Assembly (NCBI RefSeq): GCF_014282005.1
Contig: NZ_JACFTD010000002.1
Span: 62,001-126,000, forward strand
Length of the DNA: 64,000 nt
From: Sporosarcina sp. BP05
GTDB lineage: Bacteria > Bacillota > Bacilli > Bacillales_A > Planococcaceae
Direction of reading: 5' to 3'
The notes beneath the pieces are model-generated. The model was not told the DNA's origin, made no database searches, and saw only the letters and a list, made by a program, of their open reading frames with translations. The position numbers were made by a program, and so were the translations under genes. The stretch's first letter is position 1, and every line of letters starts with the position of its first letter. This document shows, in pieces, positions 9,180 through 17,461 of the stretch.

Positions 9180-9509
9180 ATGATTAGAGACCGAGGAAAT
9201 ATTAAATGGACAGCGATGATGCTGTCGGAGCATGTAAGGGAACTACGAAAATGGGTGGATCAGGATAATTATACTGAAAGACCAGAACTAAATGAGTGGG
9301 ATCTTCAATCGATTCAAGAAGAGCTTGAATTAGCGTATAAGCGGCAATGTGAAACGCAAATTAAAACATGGGGTAGTGGGCGAATTACTCAATACCATGG
9401 AATAGTTGAGGATATTGATTTGAAAAGGATGTGCATTGTACTTAAAATTCCGTTCGGTACACAAATAATGCGGGTAGCTGATATTATAAATGTGCAAAGC
9501 ATGGATTGA
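9180..9509 (+). CDS. YolD-like protein
   Basis: A 109-residue protein starting MIRDRGNIKWTAMMLSEHVREL, the hallmark start of the YolD-like family. These proteins commonly accompany UvrX-type polymerases in Bacilli and their phages. The gene is 10 bp after the polymerase behind AGGAGGGG. The second half (GRITQYHGIVEDIDLKRMCI) resembles the small beta-barrel of the family. It may act as an UmuD-like accessory factor, but this is only suggested by context. Confidence 0.88.
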   Translation: MIRDRGNIKWTAMMLSEHVRELRKWVDQDNYTERPELNEWDLQSIQEELELAYKRQCETQIKTWGSGRITQYHGIVEDIDLKRMCIVLKIPFGTQIMRVADIINVQSMD

Positions 9510-9515
9510 ACGACG

Positions 9516-9551
9516 CCTATACCATTACTAAGATATCTTGATCTATAGGGA
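9516..9551 (+). repeat. 36-bp repeat, left copy (truncated) before chrA
   Basis: A 36-bp segment starting CCTATACCATTACTAAGA and ending with GATCTATAGGGA. It differs at two positions from the copy at 11047-11082. Here the right arm of the hairpin seen in the other copy is missing. Further downstream both sides also share a loose block ending GCTAAAAGTAA (near 9585 and 11335). The two copies bracket the chromate transporter gene in direct orientation. Confidence 0.75.
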
Positions 9552-9621
9552 ATCACATGATGCCGAGCGTGGCTTTGGCTAAAAGTAATCGTGAAAACAT
9601 GTTAAGAGTGTGTAAAAACGC

Positions 9622-9649
9622 TTGAATGTATTAGTTGAAATGGTATATT
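9622..9649 (+). promoter_or_regulatory. Promoter of chrA
   Basis: TTGAAT (9622-9627), a 16-bp spacer and TATATT (9644-9649) preceded by TGG, an extended -10. The leader to the ATG is about 95 nt. Confidence 0.5.
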
Positions 9650-9751
9650 TGTCTTGTTGAAAGAGTCCAGAGAACATAGTTCTGAATTGAAGCAAGAAAA
9701 AAGGCAATTGAGCTTTTCCAAGGAATAACAGACTGAAGAAGAGGAGTTAAT

Positions 9752-10945
9752 ATGAAAAAAGTTAAACCAAATAGAGGATTAAAATCACTTTTAGAAATAT
9801 TCTTAGTCTCAACACGACTTGGATTGACCTCTTTTGGCGGGCCAACAGCTCATTTGGGGTATTTTCATGAAGAATATGTACGAAGAAGAAAATGGATGGA
9901 TGAAAAAAGTTATGCAGATTTAGTTGCATTGGCTCAGTTTCTACCCGGTCCAGCTAGTAGTCAGGTAGGTATTGGTGTAGGTGTTATGCGGGCGGGCGTT
10001 TTGGGTGGGATTGTATCCTTCATTGGGTTCACAATGCCTTCAGTTATTGCACTTATTTTATTTGCCTTGTTGCTCACGGGGTTCGACGTCGGAAATGCTG
10101 GATGGATACATGGCTTGAAAATCGTAGCGGTGGCGGTAGTTGCGCATGCTATTATCGGAATGGCTAAAAATTTGACGCCAGATTTAACAAGGAAATCCAT
10201 TGCCCTTTTCGCGTTAATAGGTACTCTATTTTTGCAAACAGCTTTTGCTCAAGTAGGCGTCATTTTACTCGCTGCATTCGCGGGGTTCCTTCTGTTCAAG
10301 CAGCACAAGGGAAATGATGAAAAGAGTTCGCAATTTCCAATTTCTAAGCGTGTATCAGTGTTCTGTTTACTGCTATTTTTCGGTTTACTCTTTCTGCTAC
10401 CCGTCATCAGGGAAGTAACTGGATCTTACTGGGTAGCTATGTTCGATAGTTTTTATCGCTCAGGTGCTTTAGTTTTTGGTGGCGGTCATGTCGTTTTACC
10501 TTTATTAGAACAGGAATTTGTACCAACTGGATGGATAAGCGAAGAATCGTTTTTAGCTGGTTATGGTGCTACACAAGCGGTACCAGGTCCTTTATTTACG
10601 TTTGCAGCTTATTTAGGAACGGTTATGAAGGGTTGGCAAGGGGGTTTAGTAGCTACGTTTGCAGTATTTCTACCTGCATTCCTGCTTATTCTCGGAGCAC
10701 TCCCTTTTTGGGATAGTTTACGAAGCAATCCTAAAGTTAAAGGGGCAATCATGGGTGTGAATGCAGCAGTTATAGGAATATTAATATCTGCCTTTTATTT
10801 CCCTATTTGGACGAGTTCAATTATAGCACCTGTTGATTTTGCTTTAGCGGCACTTTTGTTTAGTATGCTTACCTATTGGAAGCTTCCTCCTTGGATTATT
10901 GTGATTACAGGGGCTATCGCTGGTTCATTACTGACAATGTTATGA
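9752..10945 (+). CDS. chrA: Chromate/anion transporter, CHR family (ChrA)
   Basis: Long-chain CHR protein of 397 residues with about ten to twelve hydrophobic segments in two homologous halves. Each half has the family signature: residues 22-60 (TRLGLTSFGGPTAHLGYF, then LAQFLPGPASSQ) and again near 235-285 (GALVFGGGHVVLPLL, then YGATQAVPGPLFTFAAYLG). Family members export chromate or take up related oxyanions; which applies here cannot be seen. It starts at ATG behind GAGGAG and is a single-gene unit with its own promoter and terminator. The flanking 36-bp repeats suggest it may have been acquired. Confidence 0.92.
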   Translation: MKKVKPNRGLKSLLEIFLVSTRLGLTSFGGPTAHLGYFHEEYVRRRKWMDEKSYADLVALAQFLPGPASSQVGIGVGVMRAGVLGGIVSFIGFTMPSVIALILFALLLTGFDVGNAGWIHGLKIVAVAVVAHAIIGMAKNLTPDLTRKSIALFALIGTLFLQTAFAQVGVILLAAFAGFLLFKQHKGNDEKSSQFPISKRVSVFCLLLFFGLLFLLPVIREVTGSYWVAMFDSFYRSGALVFGGGHVVLPLLEQEFVPTGWISEESFLAGYGATQAVPGPLFTFAAYLGTVMKGWQGGLVATFAVFLPAFLLILGALPFWDSLRSNPKVKGAIMGVNAAVIGILISAFYFPIWTSSIIAPVDFALAALLFSMLTYWKLPPWIIVITGAIAGSLLTML

Positions 10946-11046
10946 AATCACACGTGTTGATTAACCAAAAACAATCAGTAAATAACTTAATCAAACACTA
11001 GGCTATCCGAGTACAGTTGCGTTGAATCGCTATGGATTAAATGATT

Positions 11047-11082
11047 CCTATACCATTACCGAGATATCTTGATCTATAGGGA
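11047..11082 (+). repeat. 36-bp repeat, right copy after chrA
   Basis: Copy of the element at 9516-9551 with two differences (ACCG for ACTA in the middle). Its last part forms the left arm of the perfect hairpin that follows. Confidence 0.75.
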
Positions 11083-11114
11083 TGCGACGAAGTCGCATCC
11101 CTATAGATCTTTTT
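11071..11114 (+). terminator. Strong terminator downstream of chrA
   Basis: A perfect 18-bp stem (GATCTATAGGGATGCGAC at 11071-11088 and its complement at 11092-11109) with a GAA loop, followed by TTTTT. It lies 125 bp after the chrA stop and is built into the right-hand repeat copy. Confidence 0.8.
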
Positions 11115-11714
11115 GGGTAATCGAATGGTGGTCGTTCATCCGTCGCTTTCCAAAGTCATAAGTACACGAAATGCTAAAGCTTTTTGGAGCGAAAGAATAG
11201 TTGGCTCCTTATTTGGATAAAAGCCGCCAAAGATACAATTTTGGCGGCAGATGTTTTCTCTATGGTATTTTCTATTTTACTTTTAAGGAAGTGTCACTTT
11301 CTATAAGACATCACATGACTAGATGCATACTCTTTGCTAAAAGTAAGCAAGGAACACATTGTACAAAGTACTAGAGTGCCCGAAATTGTATCTTCGGGGA
11401 CTTACAATCTTTATAGAAAGTCTTCTATTCTCTTCATCTAAAGCAACTGCATTTTTCACTTGAACATTGTAGGGAAGCGACAGGCAATTATTTACAACAG
11501 GATGACCGAAAAAAGTGAGGCTAGAAGTGACGAAGTCGATTCTAGCCGCACATGCCCTCGGTAAAACTGTCATGAATATTTCGCCGAAAGCGAGCCAGAA
11601 ATGGTCCAGTGAAAATGGAGGATATCAAGCCCTTCTCACCAGTACCTTGTGTGAATAAATGGTTAATAAACAGACGTGTATTATTGTCATTTTATCCTTT
11701 ACAATCCGACTCGA

Positions 11715-11778
11715 TAGACATTCACCGCGCAAATGGTGTACAATAAAACCATTAAAACTGTAATTGGTTTTATAGTTT
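11715..11778 (+). promoter_or_regulatory. Promoter and TetR-type operator of the acetyltransferase
   Basis: TAGACA (11715-11720), an 18-bp spacer and TACAAT (11739-11744), followed by an imperfect inverted repeat (AAACCATTAAAAC with GGTTTTATAGTTT, 11746-11778). The tetR promoter downstream has the same layout and a near-identical half-site. Repression by the neighbouring TetR protein is inferred. Confidence 0.6.
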
Positions 11779-11791
11779 TGTGGTTTTCGGG

Positions 11792-11818
11792 GCTTTAGGC
11801 ATCCCTTAGTCCTAAAGC
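11792..11818 (+). other. Leader hairpin before the acetyltransferase
   Basis: An 8-bp stem (GCTTTAGG with CCTAAAGC) and 11-nt loop in the 5' untranslated region. There is no T-run; its role is unknown. Confidence 0.4.
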
Positions 11819-11849
11819 AGGTTCAATAGAAGGAGTAGCTAACAGTAAA

Positions 11850-12302
11850 ATGATGACAGTAATTATAAATGAAGTTACGAAAGACAATATAAACGATATT
11901 TTAAAATTGCGTATAAATGAAGAGCAACAGTCTTTTATTGAAACGCCGCAACAATGTTTAGATGAGGCAAAGGCATGCAGCAACTTTAAACCAGTAGGAC
12001 TTTATTGGGGGAAAAGTTTAGTTGGTTTTGCTATGTATGGATTTTTTCCGGAAGAAGGAGAAAATGGTCGAGTGTGGTTGGATCGATTTTTAATCGATTC
12101 TAAACATCAAGGTCTTGGATTAGGAAGCATCATGTTAAGCGCATTAATTCAACGGTTAGAACATGAGTATAGTTGTAATGAAATCTATTTAAGCATCATT
12201 GCTGATAACCAAGGAGCACTTCATTTGTATCAGAAATTTTCCTTTCAGTTCACTGGTGAAGTGGATAGTAATAATGAAAAGTTAATGGTGAAAAAGTTAT
12301 AA
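11850..12302 (+). CDS. bltD: GNAT acetyltransferase, BltD (spermine/spermidine acetyltransferase)-like
   Basis: A 150-residue GNAT protein resembling BltD of B. subtilis almost throughout: KPVGLYWGKSLVGFAMYGFF, then GRVWLDRFLIDSKHQGLGLG (acetyl-CoA-binding R/QxxGxG/A motif), EIYLSI and LYQKFSFQFTGE. BltD acetylates polyamines and is co-expressed with the Blt efflux pump. Here the gene shares operator-like sites with a TetR gene and a MATE pump, an analogous arrangement with different regulator and pump families. The SD AAGGAG lies about 14 bp before the first ATG, longer than usual; ATG 11853 is an alternative. Confidence 0.85.
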   Translation: MMTVIINEVTKDNINDILKLRINEEQQSFIETPQQCLDEAKACSNFKPVGLYWGKSLVGFAMYGFFPEEGENGRVWLDRFLIDSKHQGLGLGSIMLSALIQRLEHEYSCNEIYLSIIADNQGALHLYQKFSFQFTGEVDSNNEKLMVKKL

Positions 12303-12346
12303 TGTCTTTTGGTTTTATCGTTAAAAACCTGACCTTCCTACCTCCG

Positions 12347-12410
12347 TGGACATTCATCGCATAGACGTTGTATAATGAAACTATTAAAACCACATTCGGA
12401 TTTTTAGTTT
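12347..12410 (+). promoter_or_regulatory. Promoter and operator of tetR
   Basis: TGGACA (12347-12352), 18 bp, TATAAT (12371-12376), then an imperfect inverted repeat AAACTATTAAAACC/GGATTTTTAGTTT (12378-12410) covering the likely start site. Autoregulation is inferred. Confidence 0.65.
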
Positions 12411-12426
12411 TTGGGGAGGTCGAAAT

Positions 12427-12981
12427 TTGAAAACAAGAATCATCAATGCATTTATTGAAGAAACACGAAATAATGGCATTAAGTTCACGATGGATGATTT
12501 AGCAAGGCGTCTTGGAATTAGCAAGCGGACGTTATATGAAAATTACTCTTCTAAGGTAGACATCCTTGACTCAATTATTGATATGACGCTCGTTGAGTTT
12601 GATGAACAAACAAGTCGTATAATTGACAATCCTGAACTCACACTGTTAGAAAAAATTCGTAAGGCGATTGTCGTCATGCCAAAATACAATGAGTTTTACG
12701 ATCTCCGGATTTTGAATCAATTAAAACGGACCTATCCTGAACAGTGGGAACGAGTGAATCGTGAGCTGCATCAGTGGGATGATCTAAAGGGGCTTCTTGA
12801 AGAAGGGATCCGAGCGGGTGTCATTGTGGATCGGAATATCGATTTACTGATGAAACTGATTATCGAGGCTTCGAATGCAACGCTCGATCGACAGTTTTTT
12901 TTAGAACATAGTATTTCTGTTGCGGAAGCGTACGGGACGATTGTGGATGTGTTATTAACAGGTATGGTGAAGGAAAATTAA
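12427..12981 (+). CDS. TetR-family transcriptional regulator
   Basis: A 184-residue repressor-type protein. The N-terminal helix-turn-helix is clear (IKFTMDDLARRLGISKRTLY), followed by a helical ligand-binding domain without recognisable specificity. TTG is the start, placed 6 bp after GGGGAGGT. The gene lies between a BltD-like acetyltransferase and a MATE pump. All three upstream regions contain a 13-bp AAACYATWAAAAC-type site, so it probably controls the set in response to a drug or polyamine. The ligand is unknown. Confidence 0.92.
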   Translation: MKTRIINAFIEETRNNGIKFTMDDLARRLGISKRTLYENYSSKVDILDSIIDMTLVEFDEQTSRIIDNPELTLLEKIRKAIVVMPKYNEFYDLRILNQLKRTYPEQWERVNRELHQWDDLKGLLEEGIRAGVIVDRNIDLLMKLIIEASNATLDRQFFLEHSISVAEAYGTIVDVLLTGMVKEN

Positions 12982-12991
12982 AGTTGAGCTT

Positions 12992-13022
12992 ACTGGCATT
13001 TCAATTGCCAGTCTATTTTTTG
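12992..13022 (+). terminator. Terminator after tetR
   Basis: The stem ACTGGCA/TGCCAGT (12992-13012) is followed by a T-rich run. Confidence 0.7.
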
Positions 13023-13029
13023 ATTGAAG

Positions 13030-13070
13030 AAACTATAAAAACTAAAATCGTTTTCATGTTTTATGAAACG
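13030..13070 (+). promoter_or_regulatory. Third operator-like site, before the MATE gene
   Basis: AAACTATAAAAAC (13030-13042) repeats the half-site of the two promoters upstream. An imperfect palindrome CGTTTTCAT/ATGAAACG follows directly. No clear -35/-10 pair is visible. Confidence 0.45.
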
Positions 13071-13096
13071 ATAAAAGATAAGGAATTGAATTGGTA

Positions 13097-14425
13097 ATGA
13101 AAAAGGAACAAGTAATAAATCGTTTAGATACGGAGTCTGTTGGAAAATCCTTTGTGAGGTATTTAATCCCGTCGATGGTTGGGATGCTACTGATGGCTAT
13201 CAATATTGTGGTCGACGGAATTATGGTCGGCAATCGTTTAGGCCCAGTCGCTCTTGCTGGGGTAGGTATTGCAGCGCCCGTTTATACAATTTTTGTCGCG
13301 ATGTCACTGTGGATTGGAATCGGTGCAGCGACCCGTTATTCCGCAAAGATGGGTGCTAAACGGCCCGATGAGGCACGTGTTATTTTTTCACATGCCATTG
13401 TTGCTATATTTATTTTGACAATAATGATTGGGCTTATTGCTTTTCTGTTTAGGACGGAACTTGCGTATTTGTTAGGCGCGAATGCCGATACGTTTGAGTA
13501 CACTGCAGGCTATATGAAGGTCATGTTGCTGTTTGGATTCATCTTCACTGTAGAAAACACATTCAGTATTTTAGTGCGAAATGATGGTGGACCAAATTTG
13601 TCAATGATTGCACTTGTTGCTACGGCAGTCGTCAATATCGGCTTAAATTATGTATTTTTATTCGTTCTTGATTATGGTGTAGAGGGTGCTGCTGCGGCAA
13701 CAGTTATTGGAGCATTTGTCGGACTTGTCATATTGAGCACGCATTTTTTTAGAAAGAAAAGTAATTTGCGTTTCGTGCGCTTTAAGTTTAACCGAAAGCT
13801 TTTCCTGCTAATATTAGTAATTGGATTTCCAAGTTTTCTTGCGGAAGTCGGGTTTTCGGTCTTTACAATCTCACATAATATCACGTTTGAATACCTCGCT
13901 GGAACCGCGGGTGTGTCTGCATTTACGATATTGAATTATGTTCACAGTGTCATGCTGCTGTTATTTTTAGGCATGGGGGCGGCGATTCAACCACTGATTA
14001 GCTATTACCGTGGCGCTGGAAGTGAAGTCAAGATGAAAAAGACTGTTCGAATGGCGATTGGGACAGCGTTCGGGGCGGGCATCTTCTTCCTACTTGTCGG
14101 TCAATTTGCAGCGGCTCCAATTGCGAGTATGTTCGGCGATTTCCCAGAGGAAGTGATGGCGCTTGCTATTCCGGGTATTAAATTATTCTTTATCGGGTAT
14201 CTTTTCATGGGTACAAACTTTGTCATGATGACGTATTATCAATCCATCGGACAGATCCGTATGGCAACGTGGATTACCGCGGCAAGGGAAATTGTTGTTT
14301 TGCTCATTTTGCTTGCTATTATGCCACGGCTATTTGGATTAACGGGCGTCTGGCTCGCAATACCGACATCGGAATTTATTGTGTTGGTGACGATTTATTA
14401 TTATCATAGAAAATGGAACAATTGA
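13097..14425 (+). CDS. MATE family efflux transporter
   Basis: A membrane protein of 443 residues with about twelve hydrophobic segments. The start (VGKSFVRYLIPSMVGMLLMAINIVVDGIMVGNRLG, spanning residues 12-46) is typical of MepA/NorM-like MATE pumps that export cationic drugs using a Na+ or H+ gradient. ATG 13097 is preferred; a TTG at 13091 is possible. The gene follows tetR and carries a similar upstream site, so it is probably derepressed by the same ligand. The substrate is not deducible. Confidence 0.92.
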   Translation: MKKEQVINRLDTESVGKSFVRYLIPSMVGMLLMAINIVVDGIMVGNRLGPVALAGVGIAAPVYTIFVAMSLWIGIGAATRYSAKMGAKRPDEARVIFSHAIVAIFILTIMIGLIAFLFRTELAYLLGANADTFEYTAGYMKVMLLFGFIFTVENTFSILVRNDGGPNLSMIALVATAVVNIGLNYVFLFVLDYGVEGAAAATVIGAFVGLVILSTHFFRKKSNLRFVRFKFNRKLFLLILVIGFPSFLAEVGFSVFTISHNITFEYLAGTAGVSAFTILNYVHSVMLLLFLGMGAAIQPLISYYRGAGSEVKMKKTVRMAIGTAFGAGIFFLLVGQFAAAPIASMFGDFPEEVMALAIPGIKLFFIGYLFMGTNFVMMTYYQSIGQIRMATWITAAREIVVLLILLAIMPRLFGLTGVWLAIPTSEFIVLVTIYYYHRKWNN

Positions 14426-14477
14426 TATGACGGTATGAGCATTTTGTTAGGGACATAATCATAAATTTACCAGTATT

Positions 14478-14514
14478 AGTGCGGACCAAAGCGATTGGTT
14501 TGCACTACTTTTTT
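14478..14514 (+). terminator. Terminator after the MATE gene
   Basis: A 12-bp stem with one mismatch region (AGTGCGGACCAA with TTGGTTTGCACT) is followed by TTTTTT. Confidence 0.8.
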
Positions 14515-14590
14515 GCCATAGGACAAACAATGCCTTTAGGATAAATCAGTCCAACGAGCACATACAATTGATTTTTCGAGATTTCTAAAC

Positions 14591-14624
14591 TGGTATAGAC
14601 AACTATACCAACTAAGTGTATAGT
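14591..14624 (+). promoter_or_regulatory. nag operon promoter with NagR (GntR/HutC) operator
   Basis: TGGTATAGACAACTATACCA (14591-14610) is an almost perfect palindrome matching the known NagR/YvoA site type (GTMTAGAC...CTAKAC). It overlaps a -35 TAGACA (14596-14601); -10 TATAGT is at 14619-14624, 17 bp away. Repression by the GntR-type gene in the operon, relieved by an amino-sugar phosphate, is expected from the family. Confidence 0.8.
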
Positions 14625-14676
14625 GAAAATTGAGAATACTTTATATGTTGAACGCATGAACGCTTATACAAACCGA

Positions 14677-14777
14677 GCGAAGGCGCCTTAACAGGGGTAG
14701 CTGGAGCCCAAGACTGGCGGCGGAACTGCTTGGCTTAAGGCGGGAGGCACCCCCTAGCGCCACAGCGAATTTGAATG
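14677..14777 (+). repeat. Structured ~100-nt intergenic repeat, copy A (nag leader)
   Basis: About 101 nt, roughly 80 percent alike by eye to copy B at 18588-18689. Shared blocks are AGGCGCCTTA, GGGGTAGC, AAGACTG, GGCTTA and GGCGGGAGGCA, ending GAGCGCC/TAGCGCC. The end blocks and an internal CCAAG/CTTGG pair can fold. It lies between the nag promoter and nagA, so it would be transcribed as part of the 5' leader. Confidence 0.7.
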
Positions 14778-14828
14778 GATTATTTATTTTAATTTAAAGT
14801 AGGATACTCAAAAGGGATGAGGAATTTG

Positions 14829-15995
14829 ATGAAGACATTGTTGATTTCAAATATTACAATTGCCGATCCAAAAAAAGACAGTATAGCTGGAGACATTTAT
14901 ATAGAAAACGGCGAAATTATAGAAGTTGCTACTGCTATAAATAAAGTTGCAGATATACGAATCGATGCGGCGGGTAAGGATTGGATTGTTGTGCCTGGAT
15001 TTATTGACGTTCACATTCATGGTTCTTCAGGTTTTGATGTAATGGATGCGACGCCGGAAGCGTTAAATGGTTTGGCGAGCGCGCTTCCCCGTGAAGGGAC
15101 GACAAGTTTTTTAGCAACAACAATGACGCAGTCGGATGAAGCGATAGCAGGGGCGTTACATAATACAAGTTTATTCAATGCGGATGAAAGGCAAGCCGAA
15201 ATGGTAGGAGTTCATTTGGAAGGTCCTTTTATTTCAGCTATACGAGCAGGTGCACAACCGGTCGAACATATTACGACACCGTCTTTTGCCCTTTTTGAAC
15301 AATGGCAAGAGCTGAGTGGTAACCGCATTAAAATTGTAACTGTTGCTCCTGAGGTGGAAAACGGTCTTGTGTTCATCGAAGAGTTGACAGCGAGTGGTGT
15401 GATTGCATCACTTGGGCATACGGATGCAACATCGGATGTCGTTCGAAATGCGATTGAAGTGGGGGCTACTCATGTGACTCATTTATACAACCAGATGAGT
15501 CCTTTTCATCATCGGGAACCAGGGGTTGTTGGAGCTGCCTTTTTAGAGGATTCTATGACGGTTGAAATTATCGTCGATTGTATTCATAGCCATCCGAAAT
15601 CGGTTGAACTTGCTTATCGTCAAAAGGGTTCAAATCGAATCATTCTTATTACGGATGCAATGCGTGCAAAAGGACTCCCTCCTGGGACGTATGATCTAGG
15701 CGGGCAGGATGTAGAGGTAACGAATAAGGATGCACGGCTGCCTGATGGCACGCTTGCGGGAAGTATCTTAACGATGGAAAATGCAGCGAAAAATATGAAG
15801 TCGATTACAAATTGCACACTGGCCGAACTTGTTGCAATGACTTCAACAAATGCCGCCGATCAACTTGGTCTTTCTAATAAAGGAAGAATTGAGCCTGGAA
15901 AAGATGCAGATCTTACAATCGTCGATGAGGACTGGAATGTCCAGATGACTATCTGTAGGGGAAACATTGCTTATACTAAGGAGGTAATGGGATGA
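14829..15995 (+). CDS. nagA: N-acetylglucosamine-6-phosphate deacetylase
   Basis: Cytoplasmic metallo-hydrolase of about 388 residues that removes acetate from GlcNAc-6-P, the first catabolic step before NagB. Metal and substrate motifs are visible: HIHG near residue 59, HLEGPF, GHTDAT, HLYNQMSPFHHREPG and ILITDAM with the catalytic Asp. ATG 14829 is chosen over ATG 14817 because GATGAGGA then serves as the ribosome binding site. It overlaps nagB by 4 bp and is the first gene of the amino-sugar operon. Confidence 0.95.
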   Translation: MKTLLISNITIADPKKDSIAGDIYIENGEIIEVATAINKVADIRIDAAGKDWIVVPGFIDVHIHGSSGFDVMDATPEALNGLASALPREGTTSFLATTMTQSDEAIAGALHNTSLFNADERQAEMVGVHLEGPFISAIRAGAQPVEHITTPSFALFEQWQELSGNRIKIVTVAPEVENGLVFIEELTASGVIASLGHTDATSDVVRNAIEVGATHVTHLYNQMSPFHHREPGVVGAAFLEDSMTVEIIVDCIHSHPKSVELAYRQKGSNRIILITDAMRAKGLPPGTYDLGGQDVEVTNKDARLPDGTLAGSILTMENAAKNMKSITNCTLAELVAMTSTNAADQLGLSNKGRIEPGKDADLTIVDEDWNVQMTICRGNIAYTKEVMG

Positions 15996-16723
15996 AGGTA
16001 ATCGTATGCGATAATTATGATGAAGTAAGTGAAAAGGCGGCACAATTGGTAGAGGCACAAATTGTTGGAAATGATCACTCGGTACTTGGACTTGCGACAG
16101 GATCAACGCCACTAGGGCTTTATGAATGTTTGGTTGAAGGCGTTACATCACGTGGAATAGCGTACAAAAATGTACGCACTATTAATCTAGACGAGTACCT
16201 AGGTCTTGATAAAGGGCATTCGGAAAGCTATCGGACATTTATGTCTGATAACTTATTTGATAAGATTGACATTGTAACCGAAAATACGTATATTCCGGAT
16301 GGGACTTCTGGTTCAACGGAGGAAGAATGTCTGCGTTATGAACAAGTGATTGATAGTGTAGGGCCAATTGATCTGCAAATATTGGGCATTGGTAAAAATG
16401 GGCATATCGGTTTTAATGAACCAGGAACAGATTCAAAAAGTCTGACACATGTCGTGGAACTTGTTGCATCTACCCGAGAAAGCAACGCACGCTTCTTTCC
16501 TTCGATTGATGAAGTTCCAACACACGCGATTACAATGGGCATCAAATCGATATTGAAAAGCAAGAAAATTATTTTGATGGCATCCGGAAAAAATAAAGCA
16601 GAAGCTGTGAAAACATTGTTAAGTAAAGATGTGAATGAAAGTTTTCCGGCATCAATTTTATGGAATCACGATAATGTTACACTTATTGTTGATCGGGATG
16701 CATATGAATTGGTTAAATCATAA
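15992..16723 (+). CDS. nagB: Glucosamine-6-phosphate deaminase
   Basis: A 243-residue enzyme converting glucosamine-6-P to fructose-6-P and ammonia, feeding glycolysis. The family motifs LATGSTPLGLY, NLDEYLGL and GIGKNGHIGFNEPG are present. The length matches short Gram-positive NagB, which lacks the allosteric C-terminal extension of E. coli. A strong AAGGAGGT precedes the start, inside the end of nagA. Confidence 0.96.
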   Translation: MKVIVCDNYDEVSEKAAQLVEAQIVGNDHSVLGLATGSTPLGLYECLVEGVTSRGIAYKNVRTINLDEYLGLDKGHSESYRTFMSDNLFDKIDIVTENTYIPDGTSGSTEEECLRYEQVIDSVGPIDLQILGIGKNGHIGFNEPGTDSKSLTHVVELVASTRESNARFFPSIDEVPTHAITMGIKSILKSKKIILMASGKNKAEAVKTLLSKDVNESFPASILWNHDNVTLIVDRDAYELVKS

Positions 16724-16737
16724 GGGAAGTGAGTACT

Positions 16738-17457
16738 ATGCTAGATAAACAGTCACCGGTACCCATGTATGCCCAAATCGAGGATTATTTGAAAAATCAA
16801 ATTCTGCAGGGAGGGTTTGTAATTGGTGTGGCAATCCCTTCCGAACGTGAACTGACGGATACGTTCGGCGTAAGTCGCATGACCGTTCGCCAATCCATTA
16901 CGAATCTAGTAAATGAGGGGCTCCTTTATCGTGAAAAGGGACGTGGTACATATGTGGCGACGCCCAAGATTGAACAGCCTCTTAGCCTTACAAGCTTTAC
17001 AGAAGATATGCTGTCACGTGGGATGAAACCTAGTAATAAACTTGTTAGTTTTGAGAAAATGATACCTGAAATAGATATTGCGCAGGAGTTACAGTTAGCT
17101 AAGGGTGAGGAAGTATTCATCGTTAAGCGAATTAGGTATGCAGACGATAAACCGATGGCGATTGAAAGGTCGTATCTTCCTGTCAAGCTCGTCCCGGATC
17201 TTGAATTGAATAACATAGAAGGATCACTTTATTCGTTTATTGAAAAGGATAAACGACTGATAATTAGCCATGCCTCGCAACGCATGGAAGCTGTGCTAGT
17301 GAAAAAGGAAGATGCAGAGTTCCTTCAAATTAGTATGCCTTCAGCAGTTTTGATGATAGAACGAATCAGTTATTTAACGAACGATGTTCCGATTGAAATT
17401 GTTCGAAGTACATATCGGGCAGATCGTTATAAATTTATCAGTGAGATTCGGAGATGA
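16738..17457 (+). CDS. nagR: GntR/HutC-family regulator of amino-sugar genes (NagR/YvoA-like)
   Basis: About 240 residues: an N-terminal winged helix (YAQIEDYLKNQIL, PSERELTDTFGVSRMTVRQ) and a C-terminal UTRA ligand domain (KRIRYADDKPMAIERSYLP). This matches NagR/YvoA, which represses nag genes and responds to glucosamine-6-P or GlcNAc-6-P. The palindrome before nagA fits its known target type. ATG 16738 is preferred over GTG 16729 by ribosome binding site spacing. Confidence 0.92.
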   Translation: MLDKQSPVPMYAQIEDYLKNQILQGGFVIGVAIPSERELTDTFGVSRMTVRQSITNLVNEGLLYREKGRGTYVATPKIEQPLSLTSFTEDMLSRGMKPSNKLVSFEKMIPEIDIAQELQLAKGEEVFIVKRIRYADDKPMAIERSYLPVKLVPDLELNNIEGSLYSFIEKDKRLIISHASQRMEAVLVKKEDAEFLQISMPSAVLMIERISYLTNDVPIEIVRSTYRADRYKFISEIRR

Positions 17458-17461
17458 TAGT

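Larger units (their letters stand above)
10946..11849. other. Long non-coding stretch with hairpins and degenerate sequence
   Basis: About 900 bp without a supportable gene. It holds the 36-bp repeat and terminator at 11047-11114, a hairpin GCCGCCAAA/TTTTGGCGGC near 11223-11247, a hairpin GGCTAGAA/TTCTAGCC near 11519-11546, and the promoter of the acetyltransferase near 11715. Short open frames on both strands show no ribosome binding site or recognisable domain. It looks like decayed intergenic or mobile DNA. Confidence 0.6.

Noticed and set aside
11337..11573. A 78-codon reverse frame in the long gap after chrA
   Set aside because: No ribosome binding site, no recognisable motif, and it covers hairpin DNA; nothing supports coding.
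11513..11660. A forward frame of about 50 codons (VRLEVTKSILAAHALGK...) as a gene remnant
   Set aside because: Too short, no start signal, and no family resemblance that could be defended.
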